Positions 54,669 through 64,000 of a DNA stretch of 64,000 nucleotides are shown here, piece after piece. The stretch is from Citrobacter sp. R56 (GTDB lineage Bacteria > Pseudomonadota > Gammaproteobacteria > Enterobacterales > Enterobacteriaceae). The notes under the pieces are model-generated. The model did no database searches, was not told the origin of the DNA, and saw only the letters and a program-made list of their open reading frames with translations. The translations under genes were made by a program, and so were the position numbers. The DNA lies in contig NZ_CP069159.1 in NCBI RefSeq assembly GCF_016811995.1, positions 1,116,001 through 1,180,000 of the forward strand, in the 5' to 3' direction. Positions within the stretch are counted from its first letter, which is position 1; each line of letters starts with the position of its first letter.

Positions 54669-55565
54669 ATGAGTGCTGAAGATAAGGATGATAAGCTTAC
54701 AAAAGAAGATTATATAAAGGTTATCAAATATAAACGAGGTACGCTCAATTTTATAGAGATATGTTTTGTTTTCATATTTTGTAGTGTGATATTTAGTTTG
54801 GGGTGGCTAGATTCAACTATCAATTTTTTATTGCAGTCTAATAGTAGTGATTTTCGTAAGATGCCCGCAGGTATTCAGATTATATTTGCTACCTCGCTAG
54901 ATATAGCTTACACGGTCATTTATGGCATATCTCCCATCCAGAAAATTATCTTGAAAATTTCAGGGTATGAGGATAAAAATGACGGGAGAAAAAATGGTCG
55001 GATCATGCCAGATATTGTAAGTAACCCTGATAAAATTGAAGATGAATCATTCGAAAGTTATCTTCAAAAATTGATTAAAGGATCTGAACGTCTCTCAAAT
55101 ACTATTCTTTCTCGTGGGAGTCTCTATTTATTTTTAGGAATTTTATTCTCTATATGTGGGCTATCCTTTTTTTACATGCAGGCGCACACTCTTAACCCTG
55201 AGTATGATATTACAAGACAAATAATATCATTGCTTCCGAATTTTGGCGTTTTGTTTTTTATTGAGTTGATTTCATTTTTCTTTTTAAAACAGTACAGGGT
55301 AACGATGGATGAGTTTAGATATTATGAAGCTATAAAGCGTTCTCGAGAAGAAATGTTGACGGTGATTAAGCTCTATCTATCAATCGGAAAAGAATCGGAT
55401 TTAAGCGATGTTTTGGACAAAATCAGCTTTAGCTCTCAGGTTGGTAAGTTAGAATCAGGGCAATCAACGGAATTACTTGAGTCAAGAAAGCTTGATAAGA
55501 ATGAATTGGACTCATTGACTAAAATCATAGAGGCTGCGATAGGAAAGCTTGGTTCTGGAAAATGA
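54669..55565 (+). CDS. Four-TM cargo protein, unknown function
   Basis: 298 residues, not recognised. A charged N-terminus (MSAEDKDDKLTKEDYIKVIK) precedes TM segments at about 28-48, 64-84, 152-172 and 190-212. A cytoplasmic loop lies between TM2 and TM3, and an 85-residue soluble C-terminus rich in Ser and Lys ends the protein. A GAGG-type ribosome site precedes the ATG. It is strongly AT-rich and lies just inside attR, a typical lysogenic-conversion position. Superinfection exclusion at the membrane is one possibility. Confidence 0.65.
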   Translation: MSAEDKDDKLTKEDYIKVIKYKRGTLNFIEICFVFIFCSVIFSLGWLDSTINFLLQSNSSDFRKMPAGIQIIFATSLDIAYTVIYGISPIQKIILKISGYEDKNDGRKNGRIMPDIVSNPDKIEDESFESYLQKLIKGSERLSNTILSRGSLYLFLGILFSICGLSFFYMQAHTLNPEYDITRQIISLLPNFGVLFFIELISFFFLKQYRVTMDEFRYYEAIKRSREEMLTVIKLYLSIGKESDLSDVLDKISFSSQVGKLESGQSTELLESRKLDKNELDSLTKIIEAAIGKLGSGK

Positions 55566-55597
55566 GATGAATATTGGCTAACAAAATTAGGTTACTG

Positions 55598-55605
55598 ATG
55601 TCCAC
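55598..55605. promoter_or_regulatory. Candidate integrase arm-type site (attR side)
   Basis: ATGTCCAC, the same octamer as found twice near attL. A weaker TGCCCACG follows at 55610. Confidence 0.5.
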
Positions 55606-55711
55606 ATCCTGCCCACGTAGCATGTTTTTGGCTGCACTTGATTGCACCAGTGATACATATAACTAACTGTTTATAATAAAAAATGTATGTTTATCAATGG
55701 TGTCAGGTAAA

Positions 55712-55727
55712 AGCGTCTTAACTAAGA
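55712..55727. other. attR core of the P2-like prophage (16 bp)
   Basis: Exact copy of AGCGTCTTAACTAAGA from the end of rplS. Right of it the bacterial sequence resumes with the original downstream region of rplS. Confidence 0.88.
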
Positions 55728-55750
55728 TATCGCTCAGGCGACATCCTGTT

Positions 55751-55784
55751 AAAAAGGGCTGGCCAATTGGCTGGCCCTTTTTTT
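55751..55784 (+). terminator. Displaced native terminator of the rplS operon
   Basis: A-run, GGGCTGGCC-AATT-GGCTGGCCC, seven T. It lies 24 bp after attR and so was originally just after rplS, the expected place for the rpsP operon terminator. In the lysogen it is 32 kb away from its operon. Confidence 0.85.
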
Positions 55785-55859
55785 ATGGCTGATTAGTTCA
55801 TTTTGTTAACTTTTTTGTCATGTATCATTTACAATGCCTCCGTCGTCGCAGGAGGAACC

Positions 55860-56270
55860 GTGGATATCGGGACATTTCGCCAGTCAGATCATCAATACAA
55901 CGCGGCATGGCTCGCGCTGTTCGCGATCCTGCTGGTTGTTGTCGCGCCGCTGATCTCGGTTTCTCTGCAAAAAGACCCCATGAGTGCAATGCCGGGCATG
56001 CATCATGAGATGAGCATGATGGCTGAACCCGATGAGCATCATCAACAGTCTGCGCCCGCAACGATGCCTGTCGACCATGGAGAAGCGTGCGGCTATTGTG
56101 TCTTGTTCGCGCATGTTCCTGGGTTGATTCTGGCGATTGTGCTTCTGCTGTGCGCAATACTGCTCCGGCAGAAAAGTGCGCCCCCGCGACCGATTGTTAA
56201 ACACTGGCATTTCTTTCCCTGGCTTCTCCCCAATACGCGCGCGCCGCCGCGCAGGTCTGCTATTTCCTGA
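55860..56270 (+). CDS. DUF2946-like small membrane protein, His/Met-rich
   Basis: 136 residues from a GTG with an excellent AGGAGG ribosome site. A TM segment (about 13-35) leads into a Met/His-rich loop (MSAMPGMHHEMSMM; DEHHQQ), then CGYCVLFAHVPG, the C-x-x-C...H pattern of DUF2946 proteins, and a second TM. The function is unproven; the metal-binding residues point to copper or another metal. It lies 63 bp before a PepSY-TM gene, its probable operon partner. The ATG-like longer frame from 55803 lacks a ribosome site. Confidence 0.75.
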   Translation: MDIGTFRQSDHQYNAAWLALFAILLVVVAPLISVSLQKDPMSAMPGMHHEMSMMAEPDEHHQQSAPATMPVDHGEACGYCVLFAHVPGLILAIVLLLCAILLRQKSAPPRPIVKHWHFFPWLLPNTRAPPRRSAIS

Positions 56271-56333
56271 TTCTTACAATAAGTTTGTGCGCGAAAGCGT
56301 CATGACACTCTTTTGCTTGTTCTGAGGAAAAGT

Positions 56334-57701
56334 ATGACCACCTGCACTTCACGCGCGGCATGGATTACCCTGCTGCGACGTCTTCATTTCTATATTGGTC
56401 TGTTCGTCGGGCCATTTATTTTCGTGGCGGCCTTAACAGGGACGCTGTATGTGGCGACGCCACAGCTGGAGGAGGCGCTCTATTCGCAAGCGCTGCAAGG
56501 CAGTGTTCAGGGTGAGACGCAGCCGCTGGCGGCCCAAATCGCCATCGCTGAACAGGTAACCGGCGGACATTTGCGATTGCATGCTGTGCGTCCGGCTCTG
56601 GAAGCGGGGCAAACGACACGCGTCATGTTTGCCGACCCTGTATTGAATGCGTCGGAGAACCGGGCAATTTTTATTGATCCGGTTACGCTGGCGGTAACAG
56701 GCGATATGACGGTCTATGGCACCAGCGGTATTTTACCGCTGCGACAATGGATCGACTATGCGCACCGCTCTTTGCTGCTCGGCGATGTTGGGCGAATTTA
56801 TAGCGAGCTGGCCGCCTCCTGGATGTGGGTGGCGGCGCTGGGCGGCATTATGCTCTGGTATTTTACCCGTCCTAAACGTCTGCTGAAAAACCGCGTACAG
56901 AATCATCGCCGTCTACATGTCACGCTGGGATGGCTTTTGCTCGTGGGGATGCTGCTTTTCTCGGCAACCGGCCTGACATGGTCGCAGTGGGCTGGCGGCA
57001 ATGTGGATAAAATGCGGGCCACTTTTGGCTGGCTAACACCGCAGGTGAACACACAACGGGATGGCGTTATGCCAGTGCAGGATGAACATGCTGGTCATCA
57101 TGGGCACTCTGCGGGAATGCCGATGCCTGCAAAAAGCGTTGATGCAAACGCGTTTGATGCAGTGTTGCATGTCGCGCAGGTATCAGGAATTGATGCCAGA
57201 AGGCTGGAGATCCGACCGCCAAAGGACGTGCAGCATGGCTGGACGGTGACGGAAATCGATCGCCGTTGGCCAACTCAGGTTGATGCTGTTTCTGTGGATC
57301 CTCAAACCTTGCACGTTATCGATCGTACGCATTTTTCTGATTTCCCGCTCATGGCGAAACTGACGCGCTGGGGTGTGGATTTTCATATGGGGATACTGTT
57401 TGGCGTGTTAAACCAGGTCGCGTTGATCGCGTTCGGGGTTGGGCTGTGTCTGATGATTGTGATCGGCTACCGACTGTGGTGGATCCGTCGCCCGGCACGC
57501 TCAGTGGTTAATCCCGTTCAGACGCTTGCACAGGGGATTCTCGCGATCAACTGGCAAGGAAGGGTCGGCCTGGCGGTGCTGGCTGCCGCGCTGGGGGTAG
57601 CGATGCCAGTGTTGGGAGTCAGTCTCTTGCTGTTTATGGTTGTTGACTGGCTGCGCTGGTTCAGTGCTTCTCGTACTCTCCAGACGCAGTCAGCCGACTA
57701 A
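56334..57701 (+). CDS. PepSY-associated TM protein (iron-regulated type membrane protein)
   Basis: 455 residues with four TM helices (about 20-42, 165-185, 205-225, 355-380) and hydrophobic C-terminal segments. The PepSY-TM signature WITLLRRLHFYIGLFVGPFI is at the N-terminus. RRLHVTLGWLLLVGMLLF follows (histidines for haem or metal). The periplasmic region includes DEHAGHHGHSAGMPMP, a His-rich stretch. The family includes siderophore-reductase-like proteins linked to metal uptake. The ATG at 56334 has GAGGAAAAG upstream. It converges with yfiB at a 4-bp gap. Confidence 0.85.
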   Translation: MTTCTSRAAWITLLRRLHFYIGLFVGPFIFVAALTGTLYVATPQLEEALYSQALQGSVQGETQPLAAQIAIAEQVTGGHLRLHAVRPALEAGQTTRVMFADPVLNASENRAIFIDPVTLAVTGDMTVYGTSGILPLRQWIDYAHRSLLLGDVGRIYSELAASWMWVAALGGIMLWYFTRPKRLLKNRVQNHRRLHVTLGWLLLVGMLLFSATGLTWSQWAGGNVDKMRATFGWLTPQVNTQRDGVMPVQDEHAGHHGHSAGMPMPAKSVDANAFDAVLHVAQVSGIDARRLEIRPPKDVQHGWTVTEIDRRWPTQVDAVSVDPQTLHVIDRTHFSDFPLMAKLTRWGVDFHMGILFGVLNQVALIAFGVGLCLMIVIGYRLWWIRRPARSVVNPVQTLAQGILAINWQGRVGLAVLAAALGVAMPVLGVSLLLFMVVDWLRWFSASRTLQTQSAD

Positions 57702-57705
57702 ATGA

Positions 57706-58191
57706 TTAAGGCGTGCTGATAACGATGGCAACACGACGGTTTTCAGCACGGCCTTTTGCCGTTTGATTACTGGCGACCGGGTATTTTTTGCCTAAACCCT
57801 GGGTCGTCAGGTTCGTACGCGGAACGTTCGCACCTTGAGCCCAGGCATCTGCCACCACATTTGCACGCTTGAGCGATAACGCTTCGTTGTAGCTGTCTTC
57901 GCCGTAGTTATCCGTGTGGCCGTCCAGGCGGGCATGGTTCAGTCCGGTAGACGATAATCGGGAAGCCATACTTTGGATCTGCTTCTGGCTTTCCGGGCGC
58001 AGTTTGTAGTCATTTTTATCAAACAGAATGGTATCGGAAAGTCCCAAAGACCAGTCTCCGGCGGATTCGGTAAATCCGTATGACTTCATCGCTGCAATCT
58101 GCTCTGGGGTAAATTTGCCCTGCGGCTGTGCCTGACAACCCGTCAAAATCAAGGTGGCCAGAATAAATGGAGAAAAAAGACGCTTCATCAT
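57706..58191 (-). CDS. yfiB: OmpA-like lipoprotein YfiB
   Basis: Outer-membrane lipoprotein of the YfiBNR system. It sequesters YfiR and so frees the cyclase YfiN. The 161 residues have lipobox LTGC (Cys19), then an OmpA/Pal peptidoglycan-binding domain (DGHTDNYGEDSYNEALSLKR; KGRAENRRVAIVI). Third gene of the yfiR-dgcN-yfiB operon. Confidence 0.95.
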   Translation of the reverse strand: MMKRLFSPFILATLILTGCQAQPQGKFTPEQIAAMKSYGFTESAGDWSLGLSDTILFDKNDYKLRPESQKQIQSMASRLSSTGLNHARLDGHTDNYGEDSYNEALSLKRANVVADAWAQGANVPRTNLTTQGLGKKYPVASNQTAKGRAENRRVAIVISTP

Positions 58192-58206
58192 GTGTGTAAT
58201 TCCTTA

Positions 58207-59430
58207 TTATTTAATCCAGCGTGCAGAACGCTGATGTTTAGCCTGATACATATTACGATCGGCCAATTCTTGTAATTTTTCAGCGGTCGCATTTTCCCAC
58301 GTCAGGGCGAAACCAATACTCAGCGTCATGTTCGCCAGATGCCCATTAAGCAGATCAAAAGGCCGGTTAAACTCTTGCGAGAGTGCGGCGCAAATGCGTT
58401 GGACTTCATATTCTGAATGAACGCCATAAAGTACCATGGCAAATTCGTCCCCGCCGAGGCGGTAAGGGTGATGGCGTTTACCACCAAATTCCGCCAGCCT
58501 TTTCGCCACTTCAATTAAAACCCGGTCGCCAGCTGCATGACCCCAGGTGTCATTAATTAATTTAAAATTGTCGCCATCCAGGAATAACAATGCCGAGCTG
58601 CTACGGGCGGAATTATCGTTCATCAACGCGTTAATGCTGCTGCGAAATGCAGCCCGATTCGCAAGACCGGTTAAAGGATCGTGCAATGCAGTACGCAACA
58701 ACTGGGCATTTTTAGCCTGAAGTCGTAATTGCCACTCTTCCATTTCATCCAGCAGACTATTGAAATCCTGCGCAAACAGATGAAACTCTTCAATGCGCTC
58801 CTCGGAAACCCGGCGTGAGAAATTACGATTAGTGCGCACGTCGTGTACCACGTCCGTGATATTTTGCAGTGCATCAACCACGCCATTGTGCAAATAGCGA
58901 GTGAGAAGAATCGCAATGCCTGTCGCCAGTAAAATACACCCGGTAAGGACCGCCAAAGACAACCAGATAAAATGGCTGATGAGGCTGTCACGGGCGGTCA
59001 GGCGAACTTCACCGATCACATTGCCGTTATGCCAGACCGGTTGAGTGACCGGTAGCGGAAACAGCCAGTGGTTGACTAAGCTACTCAGCTTGTCGTCGGT
59101 GGCTCTGGCATCATAATGCCAGGTTGCGAGCAATTTCTGATTTTTGTCGCGGACTTCTGCCGCTGAAAATTGGCCTTGTCGCCCCAACGCCGCCAGCGTT
59201 TCTGCCGCAGCAGTCCCATCAGAAAACACCAGCGCAGCCTCAAGGCTGTGGGTCATTGTGGCGGCGGTCAAATCCAGATTTTTTTGCGCATACTGTTTCA
59301 GCGTCAAAACAGACGCCACGCATAACAGCAACCAGATCAGGGTCATCGTCACTACGACGCTAATCATACTGATGCGTCGTAATGTCCGTTTGAACGTCGG
59401 CCGCGTGATTGGGGAGAGATTCTTACCCAT
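58207..59430 (-). CDS. dgcN: Diguanylate cyclase DgcN (YfiN)
   Basis: Makes c-di-GMP under envelope stress; in E. coli it also affects division. 407 residues: TM1 (about 28-47), periplasmic sensor domain, TM2 (about 155-178), HAMP (about 180-235) and a GGDEF domain with intact active site [10 protein letters not shown]. An RxxD inhibitory site is present upstream of it. The ATG at 59430 overlaps the yfiR 3' end by 8 bp; the TTG at 59448 is less likely. Confidence 0.95.
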   Translation of the reverse strand: MGKNLSPITRPTFKRTLRRISMISVVVTMTLIWLLLCVASVLTLKQYAQKNLDLTAATMTHSLEAALVFSDGTAAAETLAALGRQGQFSAAEVRDKNQKLLATWHYDARATDDKLSSLVNHWLFPLPVTQPVWHNGNVIGEVRLTARDSLISHFIWLSLAVLTGCILLATGIAILLTRYLHNGVVDALQNITDVVHDVRTNRNFSRRVSEERIEEFHLFAQDFNSLLDEMEEWQLRLQAKNAQLLRTALHDPLTGLANRAAFRSSINALMNDNSARSSSALLFLDGDNFKLINDTWGHAAGDRVLIEVAKRLAEFGGKRHHPYRLGGDEFAMVLYGVHSEYEVQRICAALSQEFNRPFDLLNGHLANMTLSIGFALTWENATAEKLQELADRNMYQAKHQRSARWIK

Positions 59431-59941
59431 GCTTTTGATTCCGTGCAAGCATCAATACGTCCGGATTTACTCTGACGCCACTGCGCGAGAGTGCATCCAG
59501 ATTAACGGAGAATCTGACTTCATCATTGTTAATAATCAAACAAAAAGCGCTGCCGATAATACACTCGGGATTTTGTTCTGCAATTAATAACAATGCCTTA
59601 GACGGATATTTATTCGTTAATTCCACCTGATAGGTAGGGGATTCATTTCCGAAATAAAAACCATCGCAACGCGCGGTCAGTGCTTCCTGTTCCGAGCGGA
59701 TGATAACTGGCTGGTAGGGTAATGACCCCGAATGACTATCTCCAAGTGCACTGGTGAAACGAGACGAGGAGAAAATACACAACCTTGGTGGTTCTGATAA
59801 CGAAGGCCAGCGTGTATAGCTGACGATGCCAGAAACTATCGAACGCACAGATTTGGCTTCGTCGGTCATGCTCGCAGCGTAAAGTGGCAATCCCGCCATT
59901 AAAAGCGTTAGCAGTAATATGAGTCGGTGAGAAAATATCAT
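59423..59941 (-). CDS. yfiR: Periplasmic DgcN inhibitor YfiR
   Basis: Periplasmic repressor of DgcN/YfiN. The 172 residues have a signal peptide ([20 protein letters not shown]) and the YfiR domain, with the conserved cysteines in [19 protein letters not shown] and [13 protein letters not shown] that form regulatory disulphides. First gene of the three-gene operon. Confidence 0.95.
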   Translation of the reverse strand: MIFSHRLILLLTLLMAGLPLYAASMTDEAKSVRSIVSGIVSYTRWPSLSEPPRLCIFSSSRFTSALGDSHSGSLPYQPVIIRSEQEALTARCDGFYFGNESPTYQVELTNKYPSKALLLIAEQNPECIIGSAFCLIINNDEVRFSVNLDALSRSGVRVNPDVLMLARNQKHG

Positions 59942-60100
59942 AGACAGGTCCTCACCAGCATCAGCTGTAAAGCATTTAAATACATCCGTGATTGTTTACA
60001 ACAAAATAACATTATTTTGCCTGAGAGTCATTACACCCTACAGATTAATAGATGTCTCTTAAGGTAAATCTCATGCGAGTATTTATTCGTAAGGTTTTTA

Positions 60101-60475
60101 TTAATTGAGCCGAATTGCGCTTGCCCCTTCGTCGGCACCTTTTTGCCAGGCGCTGCGTATCTCACTGGCATTTTCTACGGTATCGCAGCTGGCGGGGAAT
60201 GTTTTCCCTGCCAGGCCTCTGGCATACGCTAAATCTTGCTGGCAGGTTTTTCGCTGGCCTTCTGCATAACCTTTAAGGTATTGCGCCCGGTCGACTTCCG
60301 GGTCATTAAATGTATCGGCAAGCATGTCGTTATCTTTAACGGCATATCCTGCAATTGCATCTTCAATACCGGCATCGTACCAGTCAGTACCGGTCCAGGT
60401 AGGGGAGAACGTATAAGGATCTATCTGACATCCGCTGAGAAATATTATGAGTAGTGCGCCTGCGAATCGCTTCAT
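60101..60475 (-). CDS. yfiL: Lipoprotein YfiL
   Basis: Small DUF2799-type lipoprotein of unknown function, 124 residues, with lipobox LSGC (Cys16) followed by QIDPYTFSPT. YLKGYAEGQRKTCQQDLAY and a C-terminal WQKGADEGASAIRLN are conserved. The ATG at 60475 has GGAG 9 nt upstream. It is divergent from aroF. Confidence 0.92.
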   Translation of the reverse strand: MKRFAGALLIIFLSGCQIDPYTFSPTWTGTDWYDAGIEDAIAGYAVKDNDMLADTFNDPEVDRAQYLKGYAEGQRKTCQQDLAYARGLAGKTFPASCDTVENASEIRSAWQKGADEGASAIRLN

Positions 60476-60526
60476 TGCCTGTTCTCCTGTGTTTTTCAAA
60501 GCATAGCGGATTAATAAATACCGGAG

Positions 60527-60544
60527 TGTAAATTTATAATTACA
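60527..60544 (+). promoter_or_regulatory. TyrR box (distal) of aroF
   Basis: TGTAAATTTATAATTACA matches the TyrR consensus TGTAAA-N6-TTTACA with one mismatch per arm at most. It lies about 145 bp before the aroF start. Confidence 0.8.
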
Positions 60545-60579
60545 TAAAGATGCTTACTGGCTGCACTAAAGTTGATGTC

Positions 60580-60597
60580 TGTAAAATAAAATTTACG
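60580..60597 (+). promoter_or_regulatory. TyrR box (proximal) of aroF
   Basis: TGTAAAATAAAATTTACG deviates from the consensus only in the last base. With the distal box it accounts for tyrosine repression of aroF-tyrA. Confidence 0.85.
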
Positions 60598-60689
60598 GAA
60601 TGTGGATTGAAATCTTTACCTGTTGTGGTATCGTTACGCCATCCTCACTGAGGAAAACTATCGCAAACGAGCTAAACAGGATCACCATC

Positions 60690-61760
60690 ATGCAAAAAGA
60701 CGCGCTGAACAACGTACACATCACTGACGAACAGGTACTGATGACGCCAGAACAACTGAAAGCGGAATTCCCGCTGAGTTTGTCACAAGAGGCGCAAATC
60801 GCCCAGTCACGTAAAATCATCTCTGACATTATCGCCGGTCGCGATCCTCGTCTGCTGGTGGTGTGTGGGCCATGTTCTATTCATGATCCTGAAACTGCGC
60901 TGGAATATGCTCGTCGATTTAAAGCCCTTGCCGAAGAGGTCAGCGATAGCCTCTACCTGGTGATGCGCGTCTATTTTGAAAAACCCCGGACTACCGTTGG
61001 CTGGAAAGGGTTGATTAATGATCCTCATATGGATGGCTCTTTTGATGTGGAAGCCGGATTGAAAATTGCGCGTCAGCTGCTGGTTGACCTGGTCAATCTG
61101 GGACTGCCGTTGGCAACAGAGGCATTGGATCCTAACAGCCCGCAATACCTGGGCGATCTGTTCAGCTGGTCCGCTATTGGCGCTCGTACCACTGAATCGC
61201 AAACTCACCGCGAAATGGCATCGGGTCTTTCCATGCCGGTTGGGTTTAAAAATGGTACGGATGGTAGCCTGGCGACAGCGATCAATGCGATGCGTGCCGC
61301 TGCACAGTCGCACCGTTTCGTTGGGATCAATCAGGCGGGCCAGGTTGCGCTGTTGCAGACTCAGGGTAATCCGGATGGCCATGTGATACTGCGCGGCGGC
61401 AAAGCACCTAACTACAGCCCTGCCGATGTCGCACAATGCGAAAAAGAGATGGAACAGGCAGGACTGCATCCTTCTCTGATGGTAGATTGCAGCCATGGTA
61501 ACTCGAATAAAGATTACCGCCGTCAGCCTGCCGTGGCTGAGTCTGTGGTTGCGCAGATTAAAGATGGAAATCGCTCAATCATTGGCTTAATGATTGAAAG
61601 CAACATTCACGAAGGCAATCAGTCTTCTGAGCAGCCGCGCAGCGATATGAAATACGGTGTGTCTGTGACAGATGCGTGTATTAGCTGGGAAACCACCGAT
61701 GCACTGCTGCGTGAAATTCGTGGAAATCTGAACGGTCATCTGGCGGCGCGTGTAGCATAA
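60690..61760 (+). CDS. aroF: 3-deoxy-D-arabino-heptulosonate-7-phosphate synthase, Tyr-sensitive
   Basis: First step of aromatic amino-acid synthesis: PEP + erythrose-4-P to DAHP, inhibited by tyrosine. 356 residues, identical in length to E. coli AroF. Visible motifs: [41 protein letters not shown] and the metal/substrate region [14 protein letters not shown]. The frame is open upstream, but the ATG at 60690 gives the family start [17 protein letters not shown]. Operon with tyrA (10 bp). Confidence 0.98.
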   Translation: MQKDALNNVHITDEQVLMTPEQLKAEFPLSLSQEAQIAQSRKIISDIIAGRDPRLLVVCGPCSIHDPETALEYARRFKALAEEVSDSLYLVMRVYFEKPRTTVGWKGLINDPHMDGSFDVEAGLKIARQLLVDLVNLGLPLATEALDPNSPQYLGDLFSWSAIGARTTESQTHREMASGLSMPVGFKNGTDGSLATAINAMRAAAQSHRFVGINQAGQVALLQTQGNPDGHVILRGGKAPNYSPADVAQCEKEMEQAGLHPSLMVDCSHGNSNKDYRRQPAVAESVVAQIKDGNRSIIGLMIESNIHEGNQSSEQPRSDMKYGVSVTDACISWETTDALLREIRGNLNGHLAARVA

Positions 61761-61770
61761 GAGGCTTGTT

Positions 61771-62892
61771 ATGGTTGCTGAGTTGACCGCATTACGCGAT
61801 CAAATAGATGAAGTGGACAAGGCGCTGCTGGATTTGCTGGCGCGCCGTCTGGAATTAGTGGCTGAAGTCGGTGAAGTTAAAAGCCGCTTTGGACTGCCGA
61901 TTTACGTACCTGAGCGAGAGGCCACGATGCTGGCTTCGCGCCGTGCTGAGGCTCAGGCGATGGGGGTTCCACCCGATCTCATCGAAGATGTGCTGCGCCG
62001 GGTCATGCGTGAGTCCTACTCCAGTGAGAATGACAAAGGGTTTAAGACCCTTTGCCCTTCTCTGCGTCCGGTGGTTATCGTCGGTGGTGCCGGTCAAATG
62101 GGGCAACTGTTCGAGAAAATGCTCACGCTTTCAGGATATCAGGTACGCATTCTTGAGCAGCAGGACTGGGATCGCGCCGGGGAGATTGTTGCCGATGCCG
62201 GGATGGTGATTGTCAGTGTGCCAATCCACGTGACTGAGCAGGTGATTGCAAAACTACCGCGTTTACCGTCCGACTGCATTTTGGTCGATCTGGCATCGGT
62301 GAAAAACGGCCCTGTGCAGGCGATGCTGGCGGCGCATGCCGGACCGGTTCTTGGTCTGCATCCGATGTTTGGTCCGGACAGCGGCAGCCTTGCGAAGCAG
62401 GTGGTGGTCTGGTGTGACGGTCGCCAGCCGGAGGCCTACCAGTGGTTCCTGGAGCAAATTCAGGTCTGGGGAGCACGTCTGCACCGCATCAGCGCTGTCG
62501 AACACGATCAAAATATGGCGTTTATTCAGGCCCTTCGCCATTTTGCTACCTTCGCTTACGGGCTGCATCTGGCAGAGGAAAATGTCCAGCTTGAACAGCT
62601 TCTGGCGCTTTCTTCTCCTATTTATCGCCTTGAACTGGCGATGGTGGGACGCCTGTTCGCCCAGGATCCGCAGCTGTATGCCGATATTATTATGTCGTCA
62701 GAAAGCAACCTTGCGTTGATCAAGCGTTACTACAAGCGTTTTGGTGAAGCTATCGAGTTGCTGGAGCAGGGGGATAAACAGGCCTTTATTGACAGCTTCC
62801 GCAAGGTCGAACACTGGTTTGGTGATTACGCCAAACGCTTCCAGAATGAAAGTCGTACGCTGCTACGTCAGGCGAATGATAGCCGTCAGTAA
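61771..62892 (+). CDS. tyrA: Chorismate mutase / prephenate dehydrogenase TyrA
   Basis: Bifunctional tyrosine-branch enzyme. The N-terminal AroQ chorismate mutase (1-90: [20 protein letters not shown]) is fused to an NAD-dependent prephenate dehydrogenase (about 100-373). The latter has the Rossmann motif [13 protein letters not shown] and the catalytic-histidine segment [16 protein letters not shown]. 373 residues, full length. Second gene of aroF-tyrA. Confidence 0.98.
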   Translation: MVAELTALRDQIDEVDKALLDLLARRLELVAEVGEVKSRFGLPIYVPEREATMLASRRAEAQAMGVPPDLIEDVLRRVMRESYSSENDKGFKTLCPSLRPVVIVGGAGQMGQLFEKMLTLSGYQVRILEQQDWDRAGEIVADAGMVIVSVPIHVTEQVIAKLPRLPSDCILVDLASVKNGPVQAMLAAHAGPVLGLHPMFGPDSGSLAKQVVVWCDGRQPEAYQWFLEQIQVWGARLHRISAVEHDQNMAFIQALRHFATFAYGLHLAEENVQLEQLLALSSPIYRLELAMVGRLFAQDPQLYADIIMSSESNLALIKRYYKRFGEAIELLEQGDKQAFIDSFRKVEHWFGDYAKRFQNESRTLLRQANDSRQ

Positions 62893-62899
62893 GTAAGAT

Positions 62900-62982
62900 G
62901 CCTGATGACCACGCTGGCGCGTCTTATCAGGCCTACAAAAATTGCATGAATTGTAGGCCGGATAAGCGCAGCGCCATCCGGC
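62900..62982. repeat. BIME: two inverted REP units between tyrA and pheA
   Basis: GCCTGATGACC...CTTATCAGGCCTAC (62900-62936) and, inverted, GTAGGCCGGATAAGCGCAGC to CCGGC (62953-62982). It lies between convergent genes, as REP pairs usually do. Confidence 0.88.
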
Positions 62983-62993
62983 ATTGTTAAACG

Positions 62994-64000
62994 TTAGCTC
63001 GGATCCACCGGCACCACGTTCTCGCTGGGATAACAACCCAGGACCTTCATGGAACGGGTGATCTCTCCCAACTCCTTCAGCGCTTTCTGCATCTCCGGTA
63101 ATTCCAGGTTAGCCTGGATGTCGAGGTAAAACATCTCTTCCCACGGATTACCGTGGATCGGACGTGATTCCAGTCTGGTCATGATTAGATTGTGGTTGCG
63201 CAGCACCAACAGTGCTTCAACCAGCGCCCCCGCCTGTTGGCCAGTTGCCATTAACAGTGTCGTTTTTGCCGGAACCTGATCGGAAACGTTGATTGCTTTG
63301 CGTGCCAGTACGACGAAGCGGGTAATATTTTGCGTCTGGTTCGCTTCAATACGCTCAAGGACCTGCAAACCGTGTAATACGCCGCCAGCCTCACTTCCCA
63401 GCGCGGCAACGTGTGGAGAGTTCGCCTGTGCCACTTTTTCCATCGCTGCAGACGTGCTTTCGGTGTATTCGATTTTCCAGTGTGGGTGACGGCTCAGGAA
63501 CTTGCTGCACTGCTGGAAGGGTTGCGGGTGGCTGTATACCGTTTCGATGGTATTCAAATCGGTCGTGCCAGAAACCAGTACACAGTGGTCGATAGTGATG
63601 GTCATCTCGCCGACGATGGACAGCGTCGTGTGCTGCAGGAGATCGTAAACGTCGTTGATGGCGCCGGAGCTGGTGTTTTCAATCGGCACGACGGCGTAGT
63701 CTGCTTGTCCGGTTTCGACCTGATTAAAGATATCGGCAAATTTTGCACAACCGCTTTCGATAAACTGCTCAAAGTGGCGGGCGGCATACTGACGGGCGGC
63801 GAGGTGAGAGTAAGAACCTTTGGGCCCAAGGAAAGCCACACGCGCAGAGTGAGGGTTAATCTTATTCAGATGTTGCTGCAGCAGGGCCTGTTGGGTAAGT
63901 ACGGAGTCTTCAATAATGAGCTGGAACAGGCGGGTGATATAGTGCGCATCCAGATGATGCGCTTTGCCGAGCGTGATCAATCTGTCGAGCAAATCACGTT
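62994..64000 (-). CDS. pheA: Chorismate mutase / prephenate dehydratase PheA (partial, 5' end off window)
   Basis: Bifunctional phenylalanine-branch enzyme. About 335 codons are present: the end of the AroQ mutase helix ([20 protein letters not shown]), the prephenate dehydratase domain ([42 protein letters not shown]) and the ACT domain that binds Phe ([33 protein letters not shown]). The frame continues to the window edge; an internal ATG at 63992 is not the start. Confidence 0.97.
   Translation of the reverse strand, partial: RDLLDRLITLGKAHHLDAHYITRLFQLIIEDSVLTQQALLQQHLNKINPHSARVAFLGPKGSYSHLAARQYAARHFEQFIESGCAKFADIFNQVETGQADYAVVPIENTSSGAINDVYDLLQHTTLSIVGEMTITIDHCVLVSGTTDLNTIETVYSHPQPFQQCSKFLSRHPHWKIEYTESTSAAMEKVAQANSPHVAALGSEAGGVLHGLQVLERIEANQTQNITRFVVLARKAINVSDQVPAKTTLLMATGQQAGALVEALLVLRNHNLIMTRLESRPIHGNPWEEMFYLDIQANLELPEMQKALKELGEITRSMKVLGCYPSENVVPVDPS

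Noticed and set aside
63992-64000. ATG at 63992 as the start of pheA
   Set aside because: The protein aligns with the middle of the PheA mutase domain and the frame stays open to the window end.

Overview
The window is enterobacterial chromosome. The smpB-ratAB-bamE-recN-nadK-grpE-corB-ypjD-ffh-rpsP-rimM-trmD-rplS and yfiB-dgcN-yfiR-yfiL-aroF-tyrA-pheA blocks have the order and near-identical protein sequences of the Escherichia/Salmonella/Citrobacter group. The tmRNA tag, LexA boxes at recN, sigma32 promoter at grpE, TyrR boxes at aroF and REP elements fit this. A DUF2946-like/PepSY pair beside yfiB leans towards Citrobacter or a close relative, but the genus is a guess.

Layout. (1) 1-11942: right end of a genomic island in the 3' end of ssrA (tmRNA). 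It carries a type I restriction-modification locus (hsdR cut by the window edge, hsdS, hsdM), an IS3-family relic, a 1.1-kb AT-rich non-coding stretch with strong dyads, a tightly overlapping three-gene operon (large serine recombinase, ParB-like protein, RepB/ParB-like protein, no ParA) and a P4-type tyrosine integrase next to ssrA. (2) 11943-23766: core genes for trans-translation, toxin/ubiquinone proteins RatA/RatB, outer-membrane assembly, SOS repair, NAD kinase, heat shock, SRP and the rpsP-rimM-trmD-rplS operon. (3) 23753-55727: an apparently complete 32-kb P2/186-family prophage inserted in the last codons of rplS, bounded by a 16-bp direct repeat. (4) 55728-64000: the displaced native rplS terminator, the DUF2946/PepSY pair, the YfiBNR c-di-GMP module, yfiL, aroF-tyrA and the 3' part of pheA.

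The prophage has the P2 gene order: ogr-D-U-T-E/E'-FII-FI, G-H-I-J-W-V, S-R-lysC-lysB-K-Y-X-L-M-N-O, divergent P-Q, cos, A, and an early/lysogeny block (TraR-like, DUF2732, fil, cII, cox/apl | cI, int). The repressor is 186-like, and a perfect LexA box sits before a 60-codon gene at the place where phage 186 carries its SOS-induced antirepressor tum.

Five AT-rich genes or gene sets look like accessory cargo rather than phage core. They lie in three slots: between V and S (a 499-aa protein with a possible PD-(D/E)XK site), between Q and cos (a putAbiC-like membrane protein plus a 273-aa partner), and between int and attR (a two-TM protein overlapping a small ferredoxin/Cas2-like protein, then a four-TM protein). 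With the type I RM locus and the recombinase/ParB operon, these are the best candidates for undescribed systems, most plausibly anti-phage or superinfection exclusion.
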